Below are positions 1 through 9,440 of a stretch of DNA of 64,000 nucleotides, in pieces. How positions within the stretch are numbered: the stretch's first letter is position 1; every line of letters begins with the position of its first letter. A model generated the notes under the pieces. The model worked only from the letters and a program-made list of their open reading frames with translations. It was not told the DNA's origin and ran no database searches. The stretch lies in NCBI RefSeq assembly GCF_002093745.1, contig NZ_MTSB01000002.1:186001-250000 (forward strand), in the 5' to 3' direction. The stretch comes from Pseudomonas graminis. Its GTDB lineage: Bacteria; Pseudomonadota; Gammaproteobacteria; Pseudomonadales; Pseudomonadaceae. The translations under genes were made by a program, and so were the position numbers.

Positions 1-88
1 AGGTCGCGTTGCAGGGGGAGGGTAGCAAGATTGATTCGGGTGATAGGCGGGCGTGGTGCCGCCGTATTGTGATACTGGAACGAAAGAG

Positions 89-136
89 CGGAGGCAGAGC
101 GTCCAGGCCTGCATGCCAGCGCGGAGCGCTCAGCGA
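89..136. repeat. relic of intergenic palindromic repeat (family B)
   Basis: This stretch resembles the family B repeats found downstream of waaA at 55979 and 56074. It shares the order GCAGAGCGTCC, then GCATGCC, then CGCGGAGCG, with several changes. It lies downstream of putA and directly abuts a family A repeat. It is a diverged non-coding copy. Confidence 0.4.
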
Positions 137-286
137 TACACAAAAGTCCGCTTTTTGAGTATCGCCGGAGGCCGTGGGGGTGAACCTGTTCACGAAAGTG
201 CCGGTATGATCGCCGAAAAAAGCATCCTCTGAAACACCGTCTTCGCGAACAGGTTCGCTCCCACGCCCTGCGGGCAGAGGCCTTAA
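135..286. repeat. family A REP-like palindromic repeat
   Basis: A 23-base arm at 174-196 is nearly the reverse complement of 242-264 (three mismatches), so the element can fold into a long hairpin. Flanking words (ATACACAAAAGTCCGC, GGCCGTGGGGG, CGCCCTGCGGGCAGAGG) recur at 15255-15400, 47701-47751 and in the 60-61 kb array. It lies just past the putA stop and may act as a 3' boundary for putA mRNA (inference). The rest of 1-325 holds no gene that I can support. Confidence 0.65.
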
Positions 287-325
287 GGCTGAGCGCTTCG
301 CGTCACCTGCTAAAGCGCTGTAGCC

Positions 326-3300
326 TCACCCGATCGTCATCAAGCTCGCATTGCCCCCGGCCGCTGCGGTGTTGACGCTCAGCGCGCGCTCGATCACCAG
401 ACGCTCCAGCGGGACATTGGTTTCGCCGTGGGAGAGACCGTTGACACCGACTATTGCACCATTGCGCCGGGCGATCTGCTGGCAGATGGCGCGCAACTGA
501 TCGGAATCGCCGTGGTGCAGGACGGCGTCTATGGCGACCTCGTCCTTGCTCCAGTCCGGGACCAGCTTGATACGTGCCTGCACATCTTTCGGCAGACGAG
601 CGCGAAGCGGCTTGCTGACATCGGTTTCCGGCCAGATGGCCGAGCCACCGACAGCCAGAACGGCAGCCAGTTGAATCAGCAGGTCGCCTTCGTCATCGGC
701 CAGGCACAGCACGTGTTCGCGCGGCAGGATGGCGTAGCTGTTGCGCTCGCCGGTCGGGCCAGCCAGCTGGCGAGTGATGCCGCTTTGTGACTGCTCGGCG
801 TACAGGCTGCACAAGGCATCCAGTTCGGCATGTTGGTGGCTGGCCGCCCAGGCTTTCAAGGCTTGCAGCGGTTTGCTCAACACGTCACGCAAGCGGGTAT
901 CCGGCGCAGACAGCGCGTCGCCGCGTACGAATGATTGCTCGATGGCATCCTGCGGTCGCGTCGACAGCAGGCGATACAGGTACAGCGGGCCACCGGCTTT
1001 CGGGCCGGTGCCGGACAGGCCCTCGCCGCCAAACGGCTGAACACCCACCACGGCCCCGACGATGTTGCGGTTGACGTACACGTTACCGGCGTTGACGTTG
1101 TCGATCACCTTGGCGATGGTTTCGTCGATCCGGGTATGCACGCCGAGCGTCAGGCCATAACCGGACGCATTGATCTGAGCGATCAGCTGGTCCAGTTCCT
1201 TGCGCTTGTAGCGCACCACGTGCAACACAGGGCCGAAGATTTCGCGTTGCAGCTCATCGAAGCTTTCCAGCTCGATCAGGGTCGGCATCACGTAGGTGCC
1301 GCGCTTGAGTTCGGCACTGTCGGCGATGGCGACCTGATAAACCGTGCGTCCCTTGTCGCGCATGGCCTGGATGTGTTTCTCGATCCCGGCCTTGGCTTCA
1401 GCGTCGATAACCGGACCGATATCCACGGACAGACGCTCGGGGTTGCCCAGACGGCCTTCAGCCATTGCGCCCTTGAGCATTTCAATGACTCGGTCAGCCG
1501 AGTCTTCCTGCAGGCACAGCACGCGCAGTGCCGAGCAGCGTTGCCCCGCGCTGTCGAACGCCGAGGACACCACGTCGATCACCACCTGTTCGGTCAGTGC
1601 CGAAGAGTCGACGATCATCGCGTTCTGGCCACCGGTCTCAGCAATCAGCGGGATAGGGCGGCCCTGCGAATCCAGACGCCCGGCCACGTTGCGCTGCAGC
1701 AAGCGGGCGACTTCGGTGGAGCCGGTGAACATCACCCCTTTCACGCGCTCATCACCTACCAGCCCGGCACCGACGGTTTCGCCACGGCCTGGCAGCAATT
1801 GCAGCACGCCTTCCGGAATACCGGCTTCAAGCAGCAGGCGCACGGCCTGGGCGGCGATTAGCGGTGTCTGCTCGGCGGGTTTGGCCAGCACCGGGTTACC
1901 GGCAGCCAGCGCTGCGGCAACCTGCCCGCTGAAAATGGCCAGCGGGAAGTTCCACGGGCTGATGCAAACCACCGGCCCCAAGGGGCGGTGGCCGTCGTTG
2001 GTAAAGTCATTGCGCGCCTGCACGGCGTAGTAGCGCAGGAAGTCCACCGCTTCACGCACCTCTGCGATGGCGTTGGCGAACGTCTTGCCTGCTTCACGGA
2101 CCAGCAAGCCCATCAGCGGCTGAATGTCGGCTTCCATCAGATCGGCCGCGCGCTCCAGAATGGCTGCACGCTCGGCAGGCGGCGTGGCCTGCCAGATTGG
2201 GCCAGCACTCAAGGCGCACTGGATGGCGTTATCGACATCCTGCAGCGAGGCTTCCTGCACATGCCCCACCACATCACGCAGGTCCGAAGGGTTCAGCGCT
2301 GCGGTCAGGCTGCCGGCACCGGTCGGGCAGCCGAGCATTGGCGCGGCCTTCCAGTCATTGTGCGCAGTGGCCAGCAGCGCCGAAGACAGCGAAGCCAGGC
2401 GATGCTCGTTGGCCATGTCGATGCCGCTGGAGTTGGCGCGCTCAGAACCGTACAGGTCACGCGGCAGCGGAATACGCGGATGCGGCAGGCCGAACCCCCC
2501 TTCCTGAGTCGCCATGCGCTCGATCTGGCTGACCGGGTCGGCCACCAGTTCCTGAATGGAGATCGAGTGGTCGGCAATGCGATTGACGAACGAGGTATTG
2601 GCGCCGTTTTCCAGCAGGCGACGGACCAGATACGCCAGCAGTGTTTCATGCGTGCCGACCGGCGCGTAAACGCGACAAGGACGGTTCAGCTTGCCATCGG
2701 CGACCTTGCCGACGACCTGTTCGTACAGCGGCTCGCCCATGCCATGCAGGCATTGGAATTCGTACTGGCCGGGGTAATAGTTCTGACCGGCAATCTGGTA
2801 GATGGCTGCCAGCGTATGGGCGTTGTGCGTGGCGAATTGCGGGTAGATGACTTCCGGCGCCGCCAGCAACTTGCGGGCGCACGCGATGTACGAAACATCG
2901 GTGTACACCTTGCGGGTATACACCGGGTAGCCTTCCAGGCCTTCGACCTGCGCGCGCTTGATTTCGCTGTCCCAGTAAGCACCCTTCACCAGACGGATCA
3001 TCAGGCGATGGCGGCTGCGACGTGCCAGATCGATCACGTAATCGATCACATACGGGCAGCGCTTCTGATAAGCCTGAATCACGAAACCGATGCCGTTCCA
3101 GCCGGTCAGTTGCGGCTCGAAGCACAGGCGTTCCAGCAGATCCAGCGACAGCTCCAGGCGGTCGGCTTCCTCGGCGTCGATGTTCAGGCCGATATCATAT
3201 TGTTTAGCCAGCAAGGTGAGCGACAGCAGGCGCGGATACAACTCCTCCATCACGCGTTCGTACTGAGCGCGGCTGTAGCGCGGGTGCAGTGCCGACAGCT

Positions 3301-4279
3301 TGATGGAAATGCCCGGTCCTTCGTAAATGCCCCGACCGTGCGAGGCTTTGCCGATGGAGTGAATGGCCTGCTCGTAGGACGCCAGGTACTTCTGCGCGTC
3401 GTGCTCGGTCAGTGCGGCTTCACCCAGCATGTCGTAGGAATAGCGGAAGCCCTTGGCTTCAAAACGGCTGGCATTGGCCAGGGCTTCGCCGATGGTTTCA
3501 CCGGTGACGAACTGCTCGCCCATCAGGCGCATGGCCATGTCGACGCCCTTGCGGATCATCGGCTCACCGCTCCTGCCGATGATGCGGCTCAGCGAAGAGG
3601 TCAGGCCTGCTTCGTTGTGTGTGGCGACCAGCTTGCCGGTCAGCAGCAGCCCCCAGGTGGCCGCATTGACGAACAGCGAAGGGCTGTTGCCCAGGTGCGG
3701 CTGCCAGTTACCGTTACTGATCTTGTCGCGAATCAAGGCGTCGCGCGTGCCCTTGTCCGGAATACGCAGCAGCGCTTCGGCCAGGCACATGAGGGCAACG
3801 CCTTCGTGAGAAGACAGCGAAAACTCTTGCAGCAGGCCCTGAACGATACCGGCACGGCCACCGGCGCTTTTCTGGTTGCGCAGCTTTTCGGCAATCGAGG
3901 CGGCCAGCTTGTTGGTGGCTTCTGCCACAGGCGCTGTCAGGCGAGCCTGCTCCAGCAGCATGGGGACTACTTCGGGCTCCGGGCGACGGTAGGCAGAAGT
4001 GATCGCGGCGCGCAGCACGGATTGCGGTTGAATGCTTTCGGCAAAATCCAGAAAGCATTGCAGCCCGGTGTCTTCTGCCAGTTCGCCACGGTCATCATTG
4101 TCCTTGCCTGTCGAGCCGTTCAGCTCCAGCAGGGTTGCACCACTCTCCAGCTTTTCCAGGTAATTGAAGATCGCCTGCTTGATCAACCAGTGTGGCGTGC
4201 GGTCGATGGACTGGGCGGCGGCTTTCAATCGCTCGCGGGTCGGGTCGTCAAGTTTGACGCCCAGCGTGGTAGTGGCCAT
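326..4279 (-). CDS. putA: trifunctional PutA: proline dehydrogenase, L-glutamate-gamma-semialdehyde dehydrogenase and transcriptional repressor
   Basis: PutA oxidises proline to glutamate in two steps and, when proline is scarce, represses the put genes. The 1317-residue length is that of the long, DNA-binding PutA class. Residues 1-47 look like a ribbon-helix-helix (TTTLGVKLDDPTRERLKAAA). The FAD-dependent proline dehydrogenase barrel lies at roughly 260-560 (GPGISIKLSALHPRY, RLVKGAYWDSEIK). The aldehyde dehydrogenase domain lies at roughly 640-1120, with catalytic Cys915 in SAGQRCSALR and Glu881 in AETGGQN. The 34-residue spacing of that Glu and Cys is normal for the superfamily. The chosen ATG follows a GAGG Shine-Dalgarno. 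The gene is divergent from putP across a region with five GTTGCA motifs, which fits autoregulation. Confidence 0.97.
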   Translation of the reverse strand: MATTTLGVKLDDPTRERLKAAAQSIDRTPHWLIKQAIFNYLEKLESGATLLELNGSTGKDNDDRGELAEDTGLQCFLDFAESIQPQSVLRAAITSAYRRPEPEVVPMLLEQARLTAPVAEATNKLAASIAEKLRNQKSAGGRAGIVQGLLQEFSLSSHEGVALMCLAEALLRIPDKGTRDALIRDKISNGNWQPHLGNSPSLFVNAATWGLLLTGKLVATHNEAGLTSSLSRIIGRSGEPMIRKGVDMAMRLMGEQFVTGETIGEALANASRFEAKGFRYSYDMLGEAALTEHDAQKYLASYEQAIHSIGKASHGRGIYEGPGISIKLSALHPRYSRAQYERVMEELYPRLLSLTLLAKQYDIGLNIDAEEADRLELSLDLLERLCFEPQLTGWNGIGFVIQAYQKRCPYVIDYVIDLARRSRHRLMIRLVKGAYWDSEIKRAQVEGLEGYPVYTRKVYTDVSYIACARKLLAAPEVIYPQFATHNAHTLAAIYQIAGQNYYPGQYEFQCLHGMGEPLYEQVVGKVADGKLNRPCRVYAPVGTHETLLAYLVRRLLENGANTSFVNRIADHSISIQELVADPVSQIERMATQEGGFGLPHPRIPLPRDLYGSERANSSGIDMANEHRLASLSSALLATAHNDWKAAPMLGCPTGAGSLTAALNPSDLRDVVGHVQEASLQDVDNAIQCALSAGPIWQATPPAERAAILERAADLMEADIQPLMGLLVREAGKTFANAIAEVREAVDFLRYYAVQARNDFTNDGHRPLGPVVCISPWNFPLAIFSGQVAAALAAGNPVLAKPAEQTPLIAAQAVRLLLEAGIPEGVLQLLPGRGETVGAGLVGDERVKGVMFTGSTEVARLLQRNVAGRLDSQGRPIPLIAETGGQNAMIVDSSALTEQVVIDVVSSAFDSAGQRCSALRVLCLQEDSADRVIEMLKGAMAEGRLGNPERLSVDIGPVIDAEAKAGIEKHIQAMRDKGRTVYQVAIADSAELKRGTYVMPTLIELESFDELQREIFGPVLHVVRYKRKELDQLIAQINASGYGLTLGVHTRIDETIAKVIDNVNAGNVYVNRNIVGAVVGVQPFGGEGLSGTGPKAGGPLYLYRLLSTRPQDAIEQSFVRGDALSAPDTRLRDVLSKPLQALKAWAASHQHAELDALCSLYAEQSQSGITRQLAGPTGERNSYAILPREHVLCLADDEGDLLIQLAAVLAVGGSAIWPETDVSKPLRARLPKDVQARIKLVPDWSKDEVAIDAVLHHGDSDQLRAICQQIARRNGAIVGVNGLSHGETNVPLERLVIERALSVNTAAAGGNASLMTIG

Positions 4280-4350
4280 ATGTTGTCCTCATTATAGCCA
4301 CTCGAACGTGGCATCGGCTTTGGCGCAGATTAGCGCTGGAGTTCATGGGG

Positions 4351-4586
4351 TGCAACCGAGTGCAACCCTGTTTCGACAATATTTTGTGACATTCCTGCCG
4401 ATTGGCTCAGGAAATGTCCGCTACGCTCATTACTAGTGCGTGTATTTTTGTGTGTTGCGCCAAAAGCGCCCTAAAATAGGGCGAAAAATCGCGTAAACCT
4501 GTTTTTTTGTAACAGGTGCAACTTGCGCGATGAAATGGGTTGCACCTTGTTCGGTTTGTTTCATAGGATTCGTTTCTCGGTGCAAC
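4351..4586. promoter_or_regulatory. putA-putP divergent control region with five GTTGCA PutA-operator motifs
   Basis: The 428-base gap between the two starts holds GTTGCA (either strand) at 4351-4356, 4361-4366, 4517-4522, 4539-4544 and 4581-4586. GTTGCA is the established recognition core of the E. coli PutA ribbon-helix-helix domain. A perfect CGCCCT/AGGGCG hairpin at 4467-4483 lies between the two clusters. I infer that PutA occupies these sites and shuts both genes off without proline. No confident -10/-35 pair was assigned. Confidence 0.75.
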
Positions 4587-4707
4587 CGTGACTGTCATTC
4601 CGCAGGGAATCAGTCAGCGCGGTGTCGGGTGCGAACGTGTGGATCACCATCAGGTGGCCCGCTGCCGCATCAGGTGCCAACATAAAAACAATGCCAAGGC
4701 AGAACTC

Positions 4708-6195
4708 ATGAGTGTCAGCAACCCTACCTTGATCACGTTCGTGATCTACATCGCGGCAATGGTATTGATCGGCCTGATGGCCTATCGCTCGACCAACAAC
4801 CTTTCGGATTACATTCTCGGCGGACGCAGCCTGGGCAGCGTGGTCACGGCTCTGTCGGCGGGCGCTTCGGACATGAGCGGCTGGCTGCTGATGGGGTTGC
4901 CGGGTGCCATTTACATGTCCGGCCTGTCGGAAAGCTGGATCGCAATCGGGCTTATCATCGGTGCCTACCTGAACTGGCTGTTCGTCGCCGGCCGTCTGCG
5001 TGTGCAGACCGAACACAACGGCGATGCACTGACCTTGCCCGACTATTTCAGCAGCCGTTTCGAGGACAATAGCGGGCTGCTGCGCATCATCTCGGCCATC
5101 GTGATTCTGGTGTTCTTCACCATCTATTGCGCCTCGGGCATCGTCGCCGGCGCGCGTCTGTTCGAAAGCACTTTCGGCATGCCGTACGAAACTGCCCTTT
5201 GGGCCGGTGCTGCAGCGACCATCGCCTACACGTTCGTCGGTGGCTTCCTGGCGGTCAGCTGGACCGATACCGTGCAGGCCACGCTGATGATCTTCGCGCT
5301 GATCCTGACGCCGATCATCGTCCTGTTGGCAACCGGGGGTATCGATACCACCTTCCTGGCGATCGAAGCGAAGGATCCGACCAGCTTCGATATGTTCAAG
5401 AACACTACCTTCATCGGCATCATTTCCCTGCTGGGCTGGGGGCTGGGTTATTTCGGTCAGCCGCATATCCTGGCGCGCTTCATGGCGGCAGATTCGGTCA
5501 AATCGATTGCCAGCGCCCGTCGCATATCCATGGCCTGGATGATCCTCTGTCTGGGTGGCACGGTCGCTGTAGGCTTTTTCGGTATAGCGTATTTCTCTGC
5601 TCATCCGGAGGTGGCCGGTCCGGTGACTGAAAACCCGGAGCGTGTGTTCATCGAACTGGCCAAGTTGCTGTTCAATCCGTGGATTGCCGGCGTGCTGCTT
5701 TCGGCGATTCTGGCGGCGGTCATGAGCACACTGAGCTGCCAGTTGCTGGTATGTTCCAGCGCACTCACCGAAGACTTCTACAAGGCTTATCTGCGCAAGA
5801 ACGCGTCTCAGGTCGAGCTGGTCTGGGTCGGTCGTGCAATGGTGCTGCTGATCGCGATCATTGCCATTTTGCTGGCCGCCAACCCCGAGAACCGCGTGCT
5901 GGGCTTGGTGAGCTACGCCTGGGCAGGTTTCGGCGCCGCCTTCGGCCCTGTGGTACTGATTTCGGTGCTGTGGAAAGGCATGACGCGCAACGGCGCACTG
6001 GCCGGCGTGATTGTCGGTGCTGTGACCGTGGTGCTGTGGAAGCAATTCAGCACGATGGGGCTGTATGAAATCATCCCCGGCTTCATCCTGGCCAGCATCG
6101 CCATCGTGGCGTTCAGCCTGATCGGCAAGCCTGCATCGGCATCCATGCAGACGCGTTTCCTCGCGGCTGAGCAGGACTTCAAAGCCAACCGTTGA
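4708..6195 (+). CDS. putP: sodium/proline symporter PutP
   Basis: PutP imports proline with Na+ through the inner membrane and feeds PutA. The 495-residue product has the sodium:solute symporter fold, with about 13 hydrophobic segments. Early landmarks are NNLSDYILGGRSLGS and LSAGASDMSGWLLMGLPGA, both typical of PutP. The frame is open further upstream to about 4588, but I chose the ATG at 4708 because the protein then begins MSVSNPTLITF at the first membrane segment, has the usual family length, and is preceded by AAGG. The gene diverges from putA and ends in a hairpin terminator shared with the convergent PL7 gene. Confidence 0.96.
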   Translation: MSVSNPTLITFVIYIAAMVLIGLMAYRSTNNLSDYILGGRSLGSVVTALSAGASDMSGWLLMGLPGAIYMSGLSESWIAIGLIIGAYLNWLFVAGRLRVQTEHNGDALTLPDYFSSRFEDNSGLLRIISAIVILVFFTIYCASGIVAGARLFESTFGMPYETALWAGAAATIAYTFVGGFLAVSWTDTVQATLMIFALILTPIIVLLATGGIDTTFLAIEAKDPTSFDMFKNTTFIGIISLLGWGLGYFGQPHILARFMAADSVKSIASARRISMAWMILCLGGTVAVGFFGIAYFSAHPEVAGPVTENPERVFIELAKLLFNPWIAGVLLSAILAAVMSTLSCQLLVCSSALTEDFYKAYLRKNASQVELVWVGRAMVLLIAIIAILLAANPENRVLGLVSYAWAGFGAAFGPVVLISVLWKGMTRNGALAGVIVGAVTVVLWKQFSTMGLYEIIPGFILASIAIVAFSLIGKPASASMQTRFLAAEQDFKANR

Positions 6196-6217
6196 TAGCG
6201 TACTGCTGAAACGAAAG

Positions 6218-6252
6218 CGGCCCGCCTTTCCAGTGAAAGTGCGGGCCGTTTT
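6218..6252. terminator. hairpin terminator between putP and the convergent PL7 gene
   Basis: CGGCCCGC at 6218-6225 pairs perfectly with GCGGGCCG at 6241-6248, followed by TTTTGCTT on the plus strand. On the minus strand the stem is followed by CTTTCGTTT, so it may work in both directions. It lies between the putP stop and the PL7 stop. Confidence 0.75.
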
Positions 6253-6276
6253 GCTTATGCCTGAACGCTGAGGGGC

Positions 6277-6948
6277 TCAGCTTTTATTGTGGTCGATGTC
6301 GAGGTTGTAGAACGTGGCCTTGCCGCCCTCCGAGGTGTATCCCGTGTTGTCCTGGGTGTAGACACCGGCCTTGAAGTACAGCGGTTTGTTGCTCCAGGTC
6401 TTGCTGATGCGTTTGCTCCAGTCGATGTCGTTGACGCTGACCGTCAGTTTGCCGCCTTTGCTCAGGTGGATGACGTACTTGAATGTTTCATTCAGCTTCA
6501 CACCTTCGACTATCGTATAGACCTTGCTCTCGTCGTCATCGTAACGATTGCGAACCTTGGCAACGATGTCGCCTGTTTTGGTGTCTTCATCGTACTGGTA
6601 TTCGACTTTCAGCAGAGGCTCGGTGCTTTCATACGCGTGGATCTGGCCGATCACGACCTTGCCGCTTGAAGGGACCTGGTCGACTTCCAGTTTGGCGTTC
6701 AGATAATTGTCTGCATCTGTGTAGACCCAGTTGTGCAGTGATCCGTCGGCCCAGGTTTCTCGTAGTTCGGTTCGCGAATATTTGGCGTTTTCGGTTTTGG
6801 TGCCCGTGACCGGCGACCAGAACACAATGGAGTCGGACTTCGATTCGAAGTACTTCCCGTCGTAACCCTTTACCAGTTGAGAGGTTTCGATGGTCTTGGG
6901 CGGTGTCTCCACCGGAATGCTGAGGTTCCACGATCCAAGATCTATCAT
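6277..6948 (-). CDS. polysaccharide lyase family 7 (alginate-lyase-like), no signal peptide
   Basis: PL7 enzymes cut alginate or related uronates by beta-elimination. The 223-residue protein is a single domain with the family's landmarks in order: SRTELRE near residue 60, VVIGQIHAY near 100 and YFKAGVYTQ near 190, holding the Arg, Gln/His and Tyr/Lys of the active cleft. Length and lack of a signal peptide resemble P. aeruginosa PA1167, from memory. The N-terminus (MIDLGSWNLSIPVE) starts directly in the domain, and no upstream in-frame extension adds a signal. It may therefore act in the cytoplasm or leave by another route. It is convergent with putP and divergent from the following regulator, with no alginate genes near. 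Confidence 0.88.
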   Translation of the reverse strand: MIDLGSWNLSIPVETPPKTIETSQLVKGYDGKYFESKSDSIVFWSPVTGTKTENAKYSRTELRETWADGSLHNWVYTDADNYLNAKLEVDQVPSSGKVVIGQIHAYESTEPLLKVEYQYDEDTKTGDIVAKVRNRYDDDESKVYTIVEGVKLNETFKYVIHLSKGGKLTVSVNDIDWSKRISKTWSNKPLYFKAGVYTQDNTGYTSEGGKATFYNLDIDHNKS

Positions 6949-7037
6949 TTTCTATCCGTCCATAAATACGTTTTGCCAGCGATGAAGGTCTCTGGTCTGT
7001 AGGGAAAGGTTGGGGGAGGGTTTTATACGGCTTGTAA

Positions 7038-7062
7038 GACAATTTGTTAATGGAAAATTGTC
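7038..7062. promoter_or_regulatory. inverted repeat in the PL7/regulator divergent gap
   Basis: GACAATTT at 7038-7045 is perfectly inverted as AAATTGTC at 7055-7062, with an AT-rich 9-base centre. It sits in the 321-base gap between two divergent genes, which otherwise shows nothing I can assign. It could be an operator for either gene. No regulator is implied by the sequence. Confidence 0.3.
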
Positions 7063-7269
7063 GAACGAATGACGTCAAAGTGCTGTCACTTTTTCTGCAG
7101 GGCAGGGTTTTCAAGGGCTGTAGAGAATGACCGTTAGTCGGTTAGATCGAACTTTGATGATTGGGAAGAGGTGCCTTGCTTCTGCTTTTGGCAAGACGGG
7201 GCTAGAGTTGGAACCAACGTATGACGGTCGTCCTGACGTACAGGCGTCATACCCACACAGAGAAGCAGC

Positions 7270-9408
7270 ATGGAACGCGTGCCACCCCAGCCACATGATG
7301 GCTCTTCAGTATTGTTGGTTGTAGACGATTACCCGGAAAATCTGGTGACGATGTGCGCTGTTCTGCAAAGGACGGATTGGCACATCGTGACCGCCAGCTC
7401 AGGCATTGAAGCGCTGACGGTGCTTCTGGAGCAGGAAGTCGATCTGGTATTGCTGGACGTACAGATGCCGGGCATGGACGGTTTCGAGGTCGCGCGATTG
7501 ATGCGTGGCAGCCAACGCACCCGGCTCACCCCCATTATTTTTCTGACAGCCAACGAGCAGACCCAGGACGCGGTGCAAAAAGGGTACGCAAACGGTGCGA
7601 CGGATTACCTCTTCAAACCGTTCGACCCCAACGTTCTTAAGCCCAAGGTGCAGACCCTGCTGGAGCAGCAGCGCAATCGTCGGGCACTGCAGCAGCTTTC
7701 CCACGAACTGGAGTCGGCTCGGGCGTTTAACGCCTCGGTCCTGTCCAACGTGGCCGAAGGTATTCTGGTCGTGGACGAAGCCGGCTTGATCAGCTTTGCC
7801 AACCCTGCCATCTGCCAGCTGTTGAATGCATCGGTCGATCAGTTGCGCGGCACCCAGGTGCTCGATTATGTCGTCGAGCCACAAGTGGGCGGCTGGCTGG
7901 AGTCGGGCTTCTATCAGCACTATCGCAAAGCAGACACCTACCGGGTACACGATGCTGTTCTGCGCACGGTGCAGGGCACGCAGTTGCCGGTCGCCTTGTC
8001 CTGTGCCGCGCTGCCTGCCGAGCAGAAGGCGATGGTGCTGACGGTGCTGGACATGTCGGTGGTCCGTGACCTTTATCAGCAACTTGAAAAACAGGCCGTT
8101 ACCGATGCCTTGACCGGTCTGCTCAATCGGCGCGGGCTGTATCAGGCCGTCGAAAGCATGCTGTTGCGCAATGAACAGGCGGATAAATACCTCGTTGTGC
8201 TGTTCATGGATCTGGACGGCTTCAAGCAGATCAACGATGCGCTCGGCCACGATGCCGGCGATCAGGTGTTGCTCTGGGTCGCTCAGCAATTCAAGGACTG
8301 CATGCGGCCTTATGACGTGCTGGCGCGGGTAGGTGGCGACGAGTTTACCGTGGTCATCGATGGCCTCGACTATCCCGAGCAGGCTGCAAAAATAGCGGAA
8401 AAGCTCATTGAGCGTGTATCGGGCAGGCGGCAGGTTGACGGTGTCGATATCACCCTTGGCGCGAGCGTCGGCATTGCGACCTTTCCGGATTGCGGCTCGA
8501 ATCTGGACGGCTTGTTACGTGCGGCGGATATCGCCATGTACGAGGCCAAGCGCGCAGGGCGCCAGCAATACCGGTTCTATGACCAGAACATGAACGGGCG
8601 CGCTCGCTCACGGCTGATGCTGGAAGAGAGTGTGCGCACGGCCATCGACGGCAAGGACTTCTCGGTGGTCTATCAGCCCCAGATTCATGTCGCGGACGGT
8701 CGGCTGCGAGGGTTCGAGGCGCTGCTGCGCTGGCAGCATCCGGCGGTCGGCGAAGTGCCTCCTGCGCTGTTCATCCCGCTGCTGGAAGAAACACGGCTGA
8801 TCAACCGGCTGGGCGGCTGGATCTTCGATCAAGGTGCCGAGCAGCGTCAGGTCTGGAGTCGGGTGTTTGCTTCTGAGGTGGTGGTGAGCGTCTGCGTGAG
8901 CCCCACGCAGTTCTGCATGCCCAACCTGGCGTCGGAGCTGAAACGTGCGATGGATCGTTTCGAGCTGAAGCCGGGCCAGCTGGAGGTGGAAATCACGGAA
9001 AGCTCGCTGGTCAACAACCTCACGCACAGCCACAAACAGTTGGGGTTGCTGCACGATATCGGTGTGCGCATTGCGCTGGACGACTTTGGCACGGGGGAGT
9101 GCTCACTGTCGCACCTGCGTAACCTGCAACTGGACACCCTGAAGCTCGACCGGCGGTTTGTGGCCAACATTATCGGGTCCAGGCGAGAGTCGGCGCTGGC
9201 AAGCAGCATTATCGATCTGAGTCGCAACCTGGATATGCTGGTGATTGCCGAGGGCGTCGAGACCCATGAGCAATACCAATGGCTGGCCGATAACGGCTGT
9301 CAGATTGTGCAGGGGTTTTTTATCTCGCACCCGATGGTGGCCGAAGAGGCTCTGCATTTCCCGGCGCACGTTGAGGTGTCAGCCTTGAAGCGCAATGGAT
9401 TGCTGTAG
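7270..9408 (+). CDS. response regulator with PAS, GGDEF and EAL domains (c-di-GMP turnover)
   Basis: This cytoplasmic protein (712 residues) joins a receiver domain to cyclic-di-GMP synthesis and breakdown modules. The receiver (about 10-135) has the acidic pair in VVDDYPEN, phospho-acceptor Asp63 in LLDVQMPGMDG and Lys116 in LFKPFD. A PAS-like segment follows at about 155-260. The GGDEF motif is intact at 355-359, with an RxxD inhibitory site (RPYD) at 346-349. The EAL domain starts with EALLRW at Glu483 and keeps the later Glu, Asp-Asp (LDDFGTG), Lys (TLKLDRRF), Glu (IAEGVET) and Gln (IVQGFF). The metal-binding Asn expected in the NVS motif is Cys542 (SVCVSPTQF). No cognate kinase is adjacent. 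I infer diguanylate cyclase capacity, with impaired or altered phosphodiesterase activity. Confidence 0.93.
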   Translation: MERVPPQPHDGSSVLLVVDDYPENLVTMCAVLQRTDWHIVTASSGIEALTVLLEQEVDLVLLDVQMPGMDGFEVARLMRGSQRTRLTPIIFLTANEQTQDAVQKGYANGATDYLFKPFDPNVLKPKVQTLLEQQRNRRALQQLSHELESARAFNASVLSNVAEGILVVDEAGLISFANPAICQLLNASVDQLRGTQVLDYVVEPQVGGWLESGFYQHYRKADTYRVHDAVLRTVQGTQLPVALSCAALPAEQKAMVLTVLDMSVVRDLYQQLEKQAVTDALTGLLNRRGLYQAVESMLLRNEQADKYLVVLFMDLDGFKQINDALGHDAGDQVLLWVAQQFKDCMRPYDVLARVGGDEFTVVIDGLDYPEQAAKIAEKLIERVSGRRQVDGVDITLGASVGIATFPDCGSNLDGLLRAADIAMYEAKRAGRQQYRFYDQNMNGRARSRLMLEESVRTAIDGKDFSVVYQPQIHVADGRLRGFEALLRWQHPAVGEVPPALFIPLLEETRLINRLGGWIFDQGAEQRQVWSRVFASEVVVSVCVSPTQFCMPNLASELKRAMDRFELKPGQLEVEITESSLVNNLTHSHKQLGLLHDIGVRIALDDFGTGECSLSHLRNLQLDTLKLDRRFVANIIGSRRESALASSIIDLSRNLDMLVIAEGVETHEQYQWLADNGCQIVQGFFISHPMVAEEALHFPAHVEVSALKRNGLL

Positions 9409-9440
9409 AATGGCGCCTTTCTGACCATCGCCAGCGACCT

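Noticed and set aside
1988..4297. Long open frame (769 codons) antisense to putA
   Set aside because: It mirrors the putA reading frame in GC-rich DNA, has no recognisable domain, and putA is certain on the other strand.
6629..7114. Minus-strand frame upstream of the PL7 gene as a possible signal peptide source
   Set aside because: It is in another reading frame and its N-terminus is not signal-like.
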